64,000 bases of DNA, taken from Bdellovibrio sp. GT3 (GTDB taxonomy: Bacteria > Bdellovibrionota > Bdellovibrionia > Bdellovibrionales > Bdellovibrionaceae). The stretch spans positions 32,001 to 96,000 of the forward strand of contig NZ_JBBNAD010000005.1 of the NCBI RefSeq assembly GCF_037996765.1, given 5' to 3'. Both the position numbers and the translations under genes were made by a program. The notes under the pieces are model-generated. The model made no database searches. It saw nothing but the letters and a program-made list of their open reading frames with translations, and was not told the origin of the DNA. Within the stretch, counting starts at the first letter, position 1. Every line of letters begins with the position of its first letter. This document shows positions 48,862 through 58,219 of the stretch, piece by piece.

Positions 48862-49925
48862 TATCTTTTCTTCCTACGTAAGCGATAAACATATGAAAGC
48901 ACTTCAGCCACCGCAACAAACAGGTCTCTTGGGATCACCTGTCCGATCTTCATGGTTTTAAAGATCGTTCGTGCCAGCGGTTTATTTTCCACGATTGGAA
49001 TATTGTGCTCTCTTGCGAGCGCCTTAATATTCTCTGCCACCGAGTCCGCTCCCATCGCCACCACTTGAGGGGCCGGCAGATTGTCTGAATACTTCAGAAC
49101 CACTGCAATATGGGTCGGATTCGTGATCACAACGTCCGCCGTCGGAACATCCGCCATCATCCGCTTGGAGGCCATCTCCCTTTGGATACGACGAATGCGC
49201 GATTTGATCATAGGATCACCCTCGCGCTGCTTGTGCTCTTCCTTCACTTCCTGTTTCGTCATCATCATCTTCTTTTCAAGGTCCCAGCGTTGGTAGAAGT
49301 AGTCAGCACCTGCAAGCACCAGCATAATTCCACCCACACCACCCAAAAGCTTGGCGACGATGGCGCCAATGTAAGTGCAGATTTGTTCAATCGAGAAACT
49401 CATCATATATGGAATCTGATGAACTTCCCCACGTAACAAGAAATACAAAACCAAACCAATGGCACCCATTTTCAGGATGCCTTTAACCGCCTCCATCACC
49501 GCACGAAGACTCATCACACGCTTCATACCCTCAACCGGGTTGAGCTTGTTTGGATCCGGTGTCAAAGCATCCTCAACTTGCAGGAAGCCAATTTGCGCCA
49601 CAGTTGAAGCAGCTCCTAACAAACCAGCGATCCCCATAACGGGAGCGATCAGTATCAATGTCTTCTCTCCGTTCATACGAAGAGCATCTGTGAAGTTGCC
49701 CGAACGAATTGTTGTTACCAATTCAGGGCCGAAGGAATAAAGAAACAGGTCATAGAAATTTTGAAAAAAGAAACGACCCAAAGCATACACGCCACCCGCA
49801 GCTGCCAACAACAATACTGCTGTTGCCAACTCCTTGGATTGAGCGACGTTACCTTTTTTGCGAAAATCTTCCCGTCTGGCGTCCGTTGCGTCTTCGGTTT
49901 TTTCGCTGTCGTTTTCGTCTGACAC
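48861..49925 (-). CDS. flhB: FlhB, export gate substrate-specificity switch
   Basis: A 354-residue protein with four membrane helices after a charged N-terminus (DENDSEKTEDATDARREDFRKKGNVAQSKEL) and the autocleaving NPTH motif in VITNPTHIAVVLKY (about residue 267). The cytoplasmic FlhBc continues to the basic end. Cleavage at N-PTH switches export from rod/hook to filament proteins. Placed between fliR and flhA. Confidence 0.96.
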   Translation of the reverse strand: MSDENDSEKTEDATDARREDFRKKGNVAQSKELATAVLLLAAAGGVYALGRFFFQNFYDLFLYSFGPELVTTIRSGNFTDALRMNGEKTLILIAPVMGIAGLLGAASTVAQIGFLQVEDALTPDPNKLNPVEGMKRVMSLRAVMEAVKGILKMGAIGLVLYFLLRGEVHQIPYMMSFSIEQICTYIGAIVAKLLGGVGGIMLVLAGADYFYQRWDLEKKMMMTKQEVKEEHKQREGDPMIKSRIRRIQREMASKRMMADVPTADVVITNPTHIAVVLKYSDNLPAPQVVAMGADSVAENIKALAREHNIPIVENKPLARTIFKTMKIGQVIPRDLFVAVAEVLSYVYRLRRKKR

Positions 49926-49961
49926 TTAGTTCCTTCCTAGAACTTCATCTCTGCTTAAATT

Positions 49962-50741
49962 CTACAATGCTTTCATCACTTTGAACAGTTGCGAGGCTGT
50001 GATTTCGACCAAGCCGTTCATCTCTAAAATCATCAATGGCAAACAAATGAAAACCACTGCCATACCGATCATGATCGTGACCGGCATACTCGTAACCAGG
50101 ACGTTGATCTGGGGCACTGCTCTTCCCAGAATTCCCATTGCCAGATTCACCAACAGAATCGTTACCAGTACGGGTGCACACATTTTGATAGTTAGAATAA
50201 AAGTTGTTTGTCCAAACACCGCCATTTCAGCAAAAGGCCCTACATTCAGACTCAAAGAACTTACTGGTACCAAAGAATAACTTTCGACAATTGCACGAAT
50301 CAGAATATGGTGCCCGTTGATCGCCAAAAAAACCAACGTGCCCAATGTGGAGTAGAAAGACTCCAGTGCGTTGCCCGTCGTACCCAGCAATGGATTGTAC
50401 ATCTGCCCCGCTGACAAGCCCACGCTCATCGCAGTCAAATCCCCCACCATGGAGACAACAAAAAAGAAGATACGGGTTAAAAACCCAAGTGACACGCCAA
50501 CGATCAGCTCCCGGATAGCTAAGGATATGATTTCATTCGAAATAACCAGGTAGTCGATGTTGCCAATTTTAACCACGGGAAACAGAAGAACGCTCAGAAC
50601 AATCGACAGAAGAACTTTAACCGGCGTGGGAATAGTCTCAGATCCAAAGAAAGCGGACGCCACAACAAAGGAGATCATGCGCAGGAATACCAGCGCAAAT
50701 AGCAAAAGCTGTCCTTCTGTATAAGCCGTCCAATTCAGCAT
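49962..50741 (-). CDS. fliR: FliR, flagellar export protein
   Basis: A 259-residue inner-membrane protein with six hydrophobic segments and the family pattern LLFALVFLRMISFVVASAFFGSETIPTPVKVLLSIVLSVL, then GFLTRIFFFVVSMVGDLTAMSVGLSAGQMYNP. Forms the export gate with FliP5-FliQ4. The start is directly before the fliQ stop (50741/50742). Confidence 0.95.
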   Translation of the reverse strand: MLNWTAYTEGQLLLFALVFLRMISFVVASAFFGSETIPTPVKVLLSIVLSVLLFPVVKIGNIDYLVISNEIISLAIRELIVGVSLGFLTRIFFFVVSMVGDLTAMSVGLSAGQMYNPLLGTTGNALESFYSTLGTLVFLAINGHHILIRAIVESYSLVPVSSLSLNVGPFAEMAVFGQTTFILTIKMCAPVLVTILLVNLAMGILGRAVPQINVLVTSMPVTIMIGMAVVFICLPLMILEMNGLVEITASQLFKVMKAL

Positions 50742-51014
50742 CTATTCCCTAACCATCGCTGGAATGTTTTCAATCAAGGTCGAAGTATAACTTGTCAGAA
50801 CATCCATCATCCACGGTCCGGCCAGTACAATAACCGCTGCAACCACGATCATTTTGGGAATGAAAGTCAGGGTTGCTTCATTGATTTGCGTAAGAGCCTG
50901 GAAAATACTGACGGCCAAACCGACAACAAGAGTACTGATCAACAGAGGTGCCGCAAGCATCGCTGTTGTACGAAGAGCATCCTGTCCTAATCTGATTACT
51001 AAATCTTCAGTCAC
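50742..51014 (-). CDS. fliQ: FliQ, flagellar export protein
   Basis: A 90-residue protein with two membrane helices: TAMLAAPLLISTLVVGLAVSIFQALTQINEATLTFIPKMIVVAAVIVLAGPWMM, the typical FliQ hairpin. Start chosen at GTG 51014, with GAGGTG 5-10 bases upstream; a TTG at 51026 is also in frame. FliP ends 9 bases before. Confidence 0.94.
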   Translation of the reverse strand: MTEDLVIRLGQDALRTTAMLAAPLLISTLVVGLAVSIFQALTQINEATLTFIPKMIVVAAVIVLAGPWMMDVLTSYTSTLIENIPAMVRE

Positions 51015-51022
51015 TTTACACC

Positions 51023-51781
51023 TCAACCGAAACTTTTAACCATCGAACCGATCAGAAGACCCCAACCGTCGACAAGTACGAAAAGCATAATTTTAAATGG
51101 CAAAGAGATAACAATTGGCGGAAGCATCATCATACCCATCGCCATCAATACGCTGGACGCCACAATGTCGATAACCAGGAATGGAAGGAAGATGATAAAT
51201 CCGATTTGAAATGCGGTTTTCAATTCAGAAACCACGAATGCCGGAACCAAAACCATTGTCGGAACTTCCGCACGGGTCTTCGGCTTTTCAACTTTTGAAA
51301 GTTTCACGAATAAAGCCAGATCGGAATCACGGGTTTGATTGAACATGAATTTGCGAAGTGGAGCCAAAGACTGCTCGATCGCCTGATCTTGTGAGATCGT
51401 GCCTTTAAGATAAGGCTGAACACCATTCGTGTTGATTTCATTGAATGCCGGTTGCATCACAAAGAAAGTCAAAAACAAAGACAAACCGATCAGCAACTGA
51501 TTCGGTGGCATCTGCTGCACACCCATGGCTTGTCTTAAAAAAGAAAGAACGATGATAATGCGGGTAAAACCCGTCATCATAATCAAAATTGCCGGCGCCA
51601 ACGTCAGCACCGTCATGATAAGAACTAATTTAATTGCATTTACAACTTCATTGGGATTGTCTGCCGTCTTGAACCCTAGGTTCACCGTAGGCAAAGTCAC
51701 CTGCGCAAATGCGTGGGAGCTTGTCAACAATACCAGTGGCAACAGAATCAAACTCCACAGAGTCAGTTTCTTTAGATTCAC
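51023..51781 (-). CDS. fliP: FliP, flagellar export protein
   Basis: A 252-residue core gate protein. A cleavable signal sequence ([14 protein letters not shown]) precedes [60 protein letters not shown] and [32 protein letters not shown], with the conserved PP and the [16 protein letters not shown] end. Overlaps fliO by 4 bases. Confidence 0.96.
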   Translation of the reverse strand: MNLKKLTLWSLILLPLVLLTSSHAFAQVTLPTVNLGFKTADNPNEVVNAIKLVLIMTVLTLAPAILIMMTGFTRIIIVLSFLRQAMGVQQMPPNQLLIGLSLFLTFFVMQPAFNEINTNGVQPYLKGTISQDQAIEQSLAPLRKFMFNQTRDSDLALFVKLSKVEKPKTRAEVPTMVLVPAFVVSELKTAFQIGFIIFLPFLVIDIVASSVLMAMGMMMLPPIVISLPFKIMLFVLVDGWGLLIGSMVKSFG

Positions 51782-52488
51782 TGAAAACTCCTCATGCCTT
51801 TCAAACGTTTGGAAACAATGTCCTTGATTCCGCTGATCGCAAATTCATCATCTGCATCCTGCTCTTGAGCGCGACCTTTGGTACTTTTGAAGCTGACACG
51901 AGCTGCTGGTTCTTCGATTTCCTCTGCCTGATCTTCCACGAACGATCCCATCACTTTACCGAAATTTTTCGGAGCTTCCTCAGGAACTTCGTCATCAAGC
52001 AAGGACAAAGACTTAATCATTGAAATATTGTGATCAGTAACACCGATCAGGATCGACTCCCCCGCCACGCGAACGATCGCAAGACTTTTCTTGGGACCAA
52101 GGAAATGCTGCTGCAACACCTTGATTTGAGTCTGATGCTTTCTGTCTTTAGGAACGGAGTATTTGCGCAGGAAAATAAATGCGCCACAACCCACAGCTCC
52201 CAAAAGTGAAAGAGTCATCAGGATACGGAACCAGCCAGAGCTTTCCGCACCCGCATTCTTTTGTTTTTCCAGATTCAGTGGAATCTCTGATTCTTTTCGG
52301 TTGTCAACTTTAGGCATATCTTTGGCAGCCACGGCGTCCGCACCAGGTGCAGCTTCAACGGCCACCGCCTCAGAATCAACTTCCGCAGTAATAGCAGCCG
52401 GAGCCGCCTCAGAGGTAGGGGCCTCTTTTTCTGCCGCTTGGGCAGATACGGAAATCACAAAAAGAAGAGAAAGAATCCACTTCATCAA
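51778..52488 (-). CDS. fliO: FliO, export gate assembly factor
   Basis: A 236-residue protein with a signal peptide ([14 protein letters not shown]), an Ala/Glu-rich periplasmic segment, one membrane helix ([22 protein letters not shown]) and a FliO cytoplasmic domain: [39 protein letters not shown]. It stabilises the FliP ring. Longer than E. coli FliO because of the extended periplasmic part. Confidence 0.88.
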   Translation of the reverse strand: MMKWILSLLFVISVSAQAAEKEAPTSEAAPAAITAEVDSEAVAVEAAPGADAVAAKDMPKVDNRKESEIPLNLEKQKNAGAESSGWFRILMTLSLLGAVGCGAFIFLRKYSVPKDRKHQTQIKVLQQHFLGPKKSLAIVRVAGESILIGVTDHNISMIKSLSLLDDEVPEEAPKNFGKVMGSFVEDQAEEIEEPAARVSFKSTKGRAQEQDADDEFAISGIKDIVSKRLKGMRSFQ

Positions 52489-52495
52489 AAACCTC

Positions 52496-52873
52496 TTACT
52501 TCAGCTGTTCTACGCGTTCAGCCGGAGAAATAATATCAGTCAAACGAACACCGAACTTCTCATTGACCACCACGGCTTCACCCCGGGCAATCAACTTGTC
52601 ATTCACGTAAACTTCCATTGGCTCACCGGCCAACTTATTCAATTCAATAACGCTACCTTGAGTCAGATTCAAAAGCTCACTCACCGGCATTTTCGTACGG
52701 CCCAACTCCACTGTTACTTTCAATGGAATGTCCAAAATCAGATTCAGGTTTCTGTCTTTTATAAGCGATCCGCTGCCTGTCTCTTTTTTGGAAGCAGCAC
52801 CGCCATCAGCCACCATACCGGAAGCTTCTGCCATTAACTGATCTGCCAAATCGTCCAATTTATCGTCTGTCAT
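52496..52873 (-). CDS. fliN: FliN, flagellar switch protein
   Basis: A 125-residue C-ring subunit. A short N-terminal helical region precedes the SpoA domain LDIPLKVTVELGRTKMPVSELLNLTQGSVIELNKLAGEPMEVYVNDKLIARGEAVVVNEKFGVRLTDI, close to the consensus. Length and order (fliM-fliN-fliO) are standard. Confidence 0.95.
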   Translation of the reverse strand: MTDDKLDDLADQLMAEASGMVADGGAASKKETGSGSLIKDRNLNLILDIPLKVTVELGRTKMPVSELLNLTQGSVIELNKLAGEPMEVYVNDKLIARGEAVVVNEKFGVRLTDIISPAERVEQLK

Positions 52874-52881
52874 TTATCCCC

Positions 52882-53901
52882 CTACTTGATTACCGGACGA
52901 GTCACTTGGACAGCCACGGTTCCATGATGTATTCCGTAATAACCTAAAAACTTTTTAATACCTTCTACTTCAACTTCGAACTCACCTGTGGCGTCCTGAT
53001 CCAGAGGAATTACATCCCCCACTTTCAGTCCCATCATGTCGCGAAGCTTGATCTCGGTTTCACCCAAGTTCACTTTGATTTCCAAATCTGTTTCCAAAAG
53101 CTGTTCCTGAATTGTGGAAGTCCACAACTTCTTATCAGTTTGGTCAGACTCAACCTGGAAACCTGTCGATAGTTTTTGTTTGATTGGCTCAATCGTCGCA
53201 TATGGAATCACGATGGAAACCGTTCCTGATGCGTTCTCAAGCTCAACGTCAAAAGTGGAGGCGATAACCACGTCTGTCGGAGGTACGATACCCACGAATT
53301 GTGGATTCACCTCAGTACGCACGAAAGAACAACCGATTTTTTCAACAGAGGCCCATGCAGTCTCAAGATCGTTGATCGCAAGACCCACAACCTTTTGCAC
53401 GATCTGAAGTTCGATCGGCGTAAAATCTTTACCGTCAATTTTTGTATATGGGCGGTCTGCACCACCGAAGAAGCTGTCCACCAATGCATAAGCCAGCTTG
53501 CTTTCAATTACGAAAAGAGCCGAACCACGCAGGTTACCGAAACGCAGAACGCACATACAAGTCGGCATCGGCAAGGTATTGATGAATTCACCGAATTTCA
53601 AAAACTCTGTACCGGTCAAAGTGATAGATGCAATTTTGCGAAGTGCTGAAGACAAGGAAACACGGAAAGCTCTCATGAACTTTTCGTAGATAACCTCCAA
53701 CTGTGGCAAACGGCCGCGGATGATACGATCCTGGCTGGTCAGGTCGTAAGAAATAATCTTACGCTCTTCAACCTTGCCACTGCCGCCACCGGAACCACCA
53801 CCACCATCGTCGGACTTAGGTGAGTCTGAAGACGCCACATCCCCGTCGGAAACCGCGGCTAGTAACGCATCAACTTCACTTTGCGAAAGAACCTGATTCA
53901 T
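52882..53901 (-). CDS. fliM: FliM, flagellar switch protein
   Basis: A 339-residue C-ring protein. The N-terminus has the CheY-P-binding peptide QVLSQSEVDALLAAV, then a Gly/Ser/Asp-rich linker (about residues 25-45) and the middle CheC-like domain. A C-terminal SpoA domain follows (TDLEIKVNLGETEIKLRDMMGLKVGDVIPLD). Ends in VTRPVIK. The CheY-binding peptide shows that chemotaxis controls the motor. Confidence 0.96.
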   Translation of the reverse strand: MNQVLSQSEVDALLAAVSDGDVASSDSPKSDDGGGGSGGGSGKVEERKIISYDLTSQDRIIRGRLPQLEVIYEKFMRAFRVSLSSALRKIASITLTGTEFLKFGEFINTLPMPTCMCVLRFGNLRGSALFVIESKLAYALVDSFFGGADRPYTKIDGKDFTPIELQIVQKVVGLAINDLETAWASVEKIGCSFVRTEVNPQFVGIVPPTDVVIASTFDVELENASGTVSIVIPYATIEPIKQKLSTGFQVESDQTDKKLWTSTIQEQLLETDLEIKVNLGETEIKLRDMMGLKVGDVIPLDQDATGEFEVEVEGIKKFLGYYGIHHGTVAVQVTRPVIK

Positions 53902-53910
53902 AGCCCTGCC

Positions 53911-54441
53911 TTAGTTATAAAGGAACTCAGTAAACAACACGTTTGAAATCTTCCCTTGAACCAGGAATGAATTGATCGTGTCTTTGATTTCATTCTTCAA
54001 GCTGTCACGACCCTCACGAGTCGAAACCTCTTCATAAGTTTTGGAAGACAGAATAATAATAATGATGTCGCGGATTTGAGCTTTGCGTTTGTCGATCTCT
54101 TCCGCGGCTTTTTCGCCTTTTAGCTCAAGCTCAATGTTAACTTTCGCCACGCGACGGCCTTTTGAGCCGGCCAGATTAACGATAAATGTCTCCAACGGAA
54201 CCACTTTACCGACGATCTCTTTCTCTTCAGCGGCTTCTTTATGTTGCGCCTCTGCCTCGCCTTTAATAACGTCTTCGATTTTAGGTTCAGCGGCTTCCTT
54301 TTGCTTGCCTTTGTAAAGCATAAAGCCAACACCTGCGACAATGAGCATATTGATCACTGCAAGTGCAATAAGAAGTATAGGCTTTTGTCCTGAACCGCCT
54401 GATGATGCTGCTTCTGCGGCTGGCGCATTTTCTTCTGCCAT
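53911..54441 (-). CDS. fliL: FliL, basal-body stator-associated protein
   Basis: A 176-residue inner-membrane protein. N-terminal Ala/Glu/Gly-rich tail, one membrane helix (ILLIALAVINMLIVAGVGFML), then a periplasmic domain: PLETFIVNLAGSKGRRVAKVNIELEL and RDSLKNEIKDTINSFLVQGKISNVLFTEFLYN. It helps stators generate torque. First gene of the operon; GGAGGA lies 5-8 bases before ATG 54441 and a sigma-54 promoter stands about 60 bases upstream. Confidence 0.92.
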   Translation of the reverse strand: MAEENAPAAEAASSGGSGQKPILLIALAVINMLIVAGVGFMLYKGKQKEAAEPKIEDVIKGEAEAQHKEAAEEKEIVGKVVPLETFIVNLAGSKGRRVAKVNIELELKGEKAAEEIDKRKAQIRDIIIIILSSKTYEEVSTREGRDSLKNEIKDTINSFLVQGKISNVLFTEFLYN

Positions 54442-54747
54442 TCATCCTCCATGATGAACGACCACAAATGGGAGTGGTCTCATGGAACATCTAAGCAACA
54501 GCAATGCCAACAGGTCCTCGGTCCAGTCACCATTCCTGCAGTCCAACATATTTGATTACAGGCAAATTTTGCCTCCCCGGAAAATGTTTCCATCCAAAAT
54601 TTTTATGACGGGAGTCAAAGAATTGGCGAGGCAAGTTTGACTGCTTATCAGCACACTAGGACCTTGGTCCATCGCAGGACGCACTTTAGAGGTTCATAAT
54701 ATTGGTGGGTAAGACCCTATTATCCCTATATAAGGAAGGAGTTCTTT
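54442..54747. other. Divergent intergenic region between fliL and a 104-aa gene
   Basis: A 306-base stretch without a gene. It holds the sigma-54 element for fliL near 54.5 kb and a GGACCTTGGTCC palindrome near 54660. A short A/T-rich segment (TATTATCCCTATATAAGG) before the ribosome site of the rightward gene probably includes its -10. No activator site could be identified. Confidence 0.5.
54493..54510 (-). promoter_or_regulatory. Sigma-54 (-24/-12) promoter of the flagellar operon
   Basis: On the minus strand TTGGCATTGCTGTTGCTT (54510-54493). It matches 12 of 14 specified positions of YTGGCACGrNNNTTGCW, with the essential GG (54508-54507), exactly 10 bases, and GC (54496-54495). Transcription would start near 54483, about 40 bases ahead of fliL. 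This implies an RpoN plus an enhancer-binding activator for the operon. Confidence 0.7.
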
Positions 54748-55062
54748 ATGGATAACCAAACAAATCAAAACCTCAGTGGACTGCAATCCCACTTTGGCGA
54801 AATATCGTCCGCCTTGAAAAGCCAGTTTTCCAACCTGAACCTTTCAGAAGAGCAGATCCGCGAGGCCTTAAAAAGTCCCGATGATCTTGTAAACTTAATT
54901 TGCGAAAAAACCGGCTTGTCCAAAGAAGCTGCCAAAGAAAAAGTCCATTCTCTAATGGCTCAATACAATATTTCAGATGATCAAGCCAAAGGCTTTATGG
55001 CGCGAATGACCGACAAGGTCGAAGACGGCATTGACGCCATCAAATCCAAATTCACCCACTGA
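54748..55062 (+). CDS. Hypothetical helical protein (104 aa)
   Basis: A small, soluble, helical protein (LSGLQSHFGEISSALKSQF, LSEEQIREALKSPDDLVNLICEKTGLSKEAAKEKV, ARMTDKVEDGIDAIKSKF). No signal peptide. AAGGAAGGAG lies 7 bases before ATG 54748, so it is probably well translated. It has the helical, Lys/Glu/Asp-rich make-up of stress or chaperone-like small proteins, but no family is recognised. A terminator follows. Confidence 0.75.
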   Translation: MDNQTNQNLSGLQSHFGEISSALKSQFSNLNLSEEQIREALKSPDDLVNLICEKTGLSKEAAKEKVHSLMAQYNISDDQAKGFMARMTDKVEDGIDAIKSKFTH

Positions 55063-55079
55063 TCCAATATGATTGAAAT

Positions 55080-55110
55080 AGCCTCCCTCTGATACAGGGA
55101 GGCTTTCTTG
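55080..55110 (+). terminator. Intrinsic terminator
   Basis: GCCTCCCT (55081-55088), a 7-base loop, AGGGAGGC (55096-55103) then TTTCTT. It ends the 104-aa gene. Confidence 0.82.
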
Positions 55111-55147
55111 TTGGATTTCGCCCGCTGCCTTGGATATTATTAATTTC

Positions 55148-56242
55148 ATGACAGCATTGAAACAGCGCCTTTTGGACTATTACGAAAAAAATGAAACTAA
55201 AGTGGATATCGCCTTCTTTCTGGGCGGTTTTCTTTTTGATGTCCTGACACTTTCCGATGTCGATGATCCTCTTAGCATCGTCCAGCAAATCGTCTATCTT
55301 GGCGTCATCGGCCTGATTCTATTCTATGACTTCCTAAACACACACGGTCTGGCCCGGATAAGCTCACGAGTGACCAAGTTCTGGGAATACAGAAATCTTG
55401 CAGTGCACTTTCTTCTGGGAAGCTTGCTAAGCGTTTATTCACTGTTCTTTTTGAAAAGCTCATCCATTTTCTCCTCTATTGTCTTCGTCGGCCTGATGAT
55501 GGGCATCATGATCGCGAACGAACTTAAAACCGTTCAAAAATCAGCGGTGGATTTAAAAGTCGGCCTGTACGTCATCTGCCTTTTTGCTTTTTTCTCGATG
55601 ACCATTCCGGTCCTGGTGGGATTCGTTGGAATCACCACATTCCTTGCATCCATCGCACTGACTGCGGCAGTGGTTTATGGCGCTTACCGGATGCTGAACA
55701 AGAAGGTCGATAATAAAAAGCTGTTACTAAGAACACTGGCCTTGCCCGGTTTCAGCGTGCTGGGATTGTTTGTGATTTTGTACTTCATAGGATGGATTCC
55801 ACCTGTGCCACTGACTGTGCAGAACATGGGGATCTACCATAATATCGAAAAATCAGAAGGTAAATATTTGCTGTCTCATGAAAACCCATCCTGGAAGTTC
55901 TGGAAAAACGGCGATCAGGATTTCGTCGCAGAGCCTGGTGATAAAATATATTTCTTTGCACAAATATATTCCCCCGCCCGCTTTGATGATTCTGTGATCG
56001 TTCACTGGTATTACAAAGATCCGCGCCAAGGTTGGATTAGCACCGACAAAGTGCCTATGAGAATTTCGGGTGGTCGCAAAGAAGGTTTCCGTGGATTCTC
56101 CATGAAACAAAATTACACCGCCGGCGAAGGACGCATCAGCGTCGAAACCACGGATGGTCGGGAGATCGGCAGAATCTATTTCAACGTCATCAAGACCGAT
56201 CAGACCTCAACCTCAAGAACCTTCACCACCGAGACGATGTAA
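55148..56242 (+). CDS. Membrane protein with DUF2914 domain
   Basis: A 364-residue protein with about seven to eight hydrophobic segments (residues about 20-230), then a periplasmic or outer DUF2914 domain: GDKIYFFAQIYSPARFDDSVIVHWYYKDPRQGWISTDKVPMRISGGRKEGFRGFSMKQNYTAGEGRISVETTDGREIGRIYFNVI. That block (VxHxWYY, GFRxxxxK, G.WRV-like) matches the family. The role is unknown. Start at ATG 55148 is a choice between weak ribosome sites; an in-frame TTG six codons earlier is possible. Confidence 0.8.
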   Translation: MTALKQRLLDYYEKNETKVDIAFFLGGFLFDVLTLSDVDDPLSIVQQIVYLGVIGLILFYDFLNTHGLARISSRVTKFWEYRNLAVHFLLGSLLSVYSLFFLKSSSIFSSIVFVGLMMGIMIANELKTVQKSAVDLKVGLYVICLFAFFSMTIPVLVGFVGITTFLASIALTAAVVYGAYRMLNKKVDNKKLLLRTLALPGFSVLGLFVILYFIGWIPPVPLTVQNMGIYHNIEKSEGKYLLSHENPSWKFWKNGDQDFVAEPGDKIYFFAQIYSPARFDDSVIVHWYYKDPRQGWISTDKVPMRISGGRKEGFRGFSMKQNYTAGEGRISVETTDGREIGRIYFNVIKTDQTSTSRTFTTETM

Positions 56243-56263
56243 AGACTCTCAATGAGAGTCTTT
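56241..56263. terminator. Bidirectional terminator overlapping both stop codons
   Basis: AAAGACTCTC (56241-56250) pairs with GAGAGTCTTT (56254-56263) around a 3-base loop. The DUF2914 gene stops at 56240-56242 and suhB at 56251-56249, so both stop codons lie in or at the edge of the hairpin. Confidence 0.65.
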
Positions 56264-57088
56264 ACTGATATTCGCGGCGAGAACACTTTGCAGCTGTTTC
56301 ACGATCGCTGGTTGGCCTGCTATAATTGAATTCTTGTAGGGATTGTATTTATCTCCGCGATACGTGGTCACAATACCACCGGCTTCTTCAACCAACAAAA
56401 TTCCCGCAGCTGCATCCCAAGGCTGAATATTTCTTTCCCAATATCCGTCAAACACACCGCGAGCCACCTGCGCCAGATCATACGCCGCAGCTCCAGGACG
56501 ACGGACACCACGGCACTTGCGAACCACATCATTGAAAACTTTCAGCTGTTCAGAAATCACGTGCTCGTGTTCAGCCACGAATCCCGTTGCCAGCAGCGCA
56601 TCTTCGAGTTTTTCATTTTTGGTGATTGAAATTTTACGTCCGTTTACAAAAGCACCTTCACCGCGAATCGCAGTATAAGTTTCGTTCAGCATCGGCACAT
56701 CGATCACAGCGAGCTGAATCTGCCCGTTAATTTCCAATCCCAAACTTATACAAAATATCGGAAATCGATGAATGTAATTCGTGGTTCCATCCAAAGGATC
56801 CAGAATCCATCGACCTTGTGCACCCGCAGATTCCCACTGGACCTTGGCCCCAGCGGCATACGATTCCTCTCCAAGGAACTCTATGTCAGGAAAATTTTTC
56901 TTTAAGTAGTCCGAGATGACTCGTTCTGATTCTTTGTCGGCCTCTGACACAAGTCCAGCTTGGAATTTGTGTTCGATGTGCTCTAAGTTACCGAAATAAT
57001 TGAGAAGCACTTCACGCCCCAAGCTCACAGCTTTGATCGCCGTACCTAAGACCTGCTTCCAATCCCTTGATTTTACGCTGTTTTCCAC
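56249..57088 (-). CDS. suhB: Inositol-1-monophosphatase family, SuhB-like
   Basis: A Mg-dependent phosphatase of 279 residues. Motifs: EFLGEESY (metal site), WILDPLDGTTNYIHRFP (the DPxDGTTN block, about residue 94), and ERNIQPWDAAAGILLVEEAGG (WDxAAG block). SuhB also acts in ribosome biogenesis through transcription antitermination in enteric bacteria. No myo-inositol genes are near. It reads convergently with the DUF2914 gene. Confidence 0.93.
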   Translation of the reverse strand: MENSVKSRDWKQVLGTAIKAVSLGREVLLNYFGNLEHIEHKFQAGLVSEADKESERVISDYLKKNFPDIEFLGEESYAAGAKVQWESAGAQGRWILDPLDGTTNYIHRFPIFCISLGLEINGQIQLAVIDVPMLNETYTAIRGEGAFVNGRKISITKNEKLEDALLATGFVAEHEHVISEQLKVFNDVVRKCRGVRRPGAAAYDLAQVARGVFDGYWERNIQPWDAAAGILLVEEAGGIVTTYRGDKYNPYKNSIIAGQPAIVKQLQSVLAANISKDSH

Positions 57089-57222
57089 GTTGTCACCTCT
57101 AAGTCAGGACCGTCAGATGATTGACCGATTCCAGGACTTAAAGCTACCATGGATGTAAGGCCAAAGGAAGGGCCCGAAACTTAAGCATTCACGCGGGTTT
57201 TAACATTATGAGGATTCAAAAA

Positions 57223-57999
57223 ATGGCAGCGAAATCAGATACGGTTGTAAAACTAGTGATAGTTTTGTTCATCTCTCTACTTTCTTTTTCGGTGGGTCTA
57301 TTTGCCGGTAAGAGCTTTAGTGACAACCAACACACGATTTCACAATTGGAGCCACAAAAATCCACAGCAACTCGCGAAGTGGCATCTGAGCACGGTGCGC
57401 CTGCAACAGAATCCAAATCCGGCGCTATGACTGATGATGAGATTGCCAAACTTGCTGAGGAATTCGTTGCTGACGAAACCCCGACAGCTGCTGCTGATGC
57501 TCACGGTACTGCACCTGCGCACGGTGAAACTGCACATGCTCCAGCTCATGGCACTGCTCCCGCAGCTCACGCCGAAACAGCAGCAGACACGCATGGCGCT
57601 CCGGCAAAATCCGCAACTAAAGAAGAGCCTTCTTCTGTAGCTAAAGAATTGGCTGCTGGCAAAGCACCTCAAACTCGCACAGCTCCTGCTGCAGCTGCCA
57701 AAAAAGAAGAATCACGCATTCCTTCTTCTTTGCCAAAAGATGTAGCTCAATACTCTGTGGGTAAATTCACTGTTCAAGTTGCAGCTTATGCTGACGAAGC
57801 TGAAGCACAAAAATTCGCTTCTGATTTGAAAACCAAAGGCTACAGCGCGTTTTATATTCCTGCGAACATCAAAGGCAAAACCTGGTACCGCGTAAGTGTT
57901 GGACAATTCGCCACTTCCAAAGAAGCGGCTTCTTACAGATCTGAATTGCTGACAAAAGCAAAAGTATCCTCTGCAATCGTTCAAAAAATCACTGAGTAA
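57223..57999 (+). CDS. SPOR-domain cell-division/envelope protein
   Basis: A 258-residue protein with one membrane helix (VIVLFISLLSFSVGLFAGKSF), a long low-complexity periplasmic linker rich in Ala/His/Thr/Glu (about residues 70-170), and a C-terminal SPOR domain (TVQVAAYADEAEAQKFASDLKTKGYSAFYIPANIKGKTWYRVSVGQFATSKEAASYRSEL). SPOR domains bind septal glycan strands lacking stem peptides, so it probably acts at the division site. GAGGAT precedes ATG 57223; an ATG at 57208 would put the site inside the gene. A strong terminator follows. Confidence 0.85.
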   Translation: MAAKSDTVVKLVIVLFISLLSFSVGLFAGKSFSDNQHTISQLEPQKSTATREVASEHGAPATESKSGAMTDDEIAKLAEEFVADETPTAAADAHGTAPAHGETAHAPAHGTAPAAHAETAADTHGAPAKSATKEEPSSVAKELAAGKAPQTRTAPAAAAKKEESRIPSSLPKDVAQYSVGKFTVQVAAYADEAEAQKFASDLKTKGYSAFYIPANIKGKTWYRVSVGQFATSKEAASYRSELLTKAKVSSAIVQKITE

Positions 58000-58023
58000 C
58001 TTCCTTACTCAAGACTCGCGAAA

Positions 58024-58054
58024 AAGCCTGCGCCTTAAACGCAGGCTTTTTTTA
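58024..58054 (+). terminator. Intrinsic terminator
   Basis: A5 then AGCCTGCG (58025-58032), a 7-base loop, CGCAGGCT (58040-58047) and T7. Ends the SPOR gene. Confidence 0.88.
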
Positions 58055-58219
58055 TGCCCAAGACTCTGGTCCCAAATCAAATCAAAAGTCCAACTCGCTC
58101 CATGTCTCTGATCAATCCGCCGATTTCCCCCTTGGTAATGGTTCAAAGCAAGATCATGCTTAAGCCAAACGAAATGGCTCGCCAGCCGTATCCCGGCAGG
58201 CGAAGGCTGGAGGCTTTAC

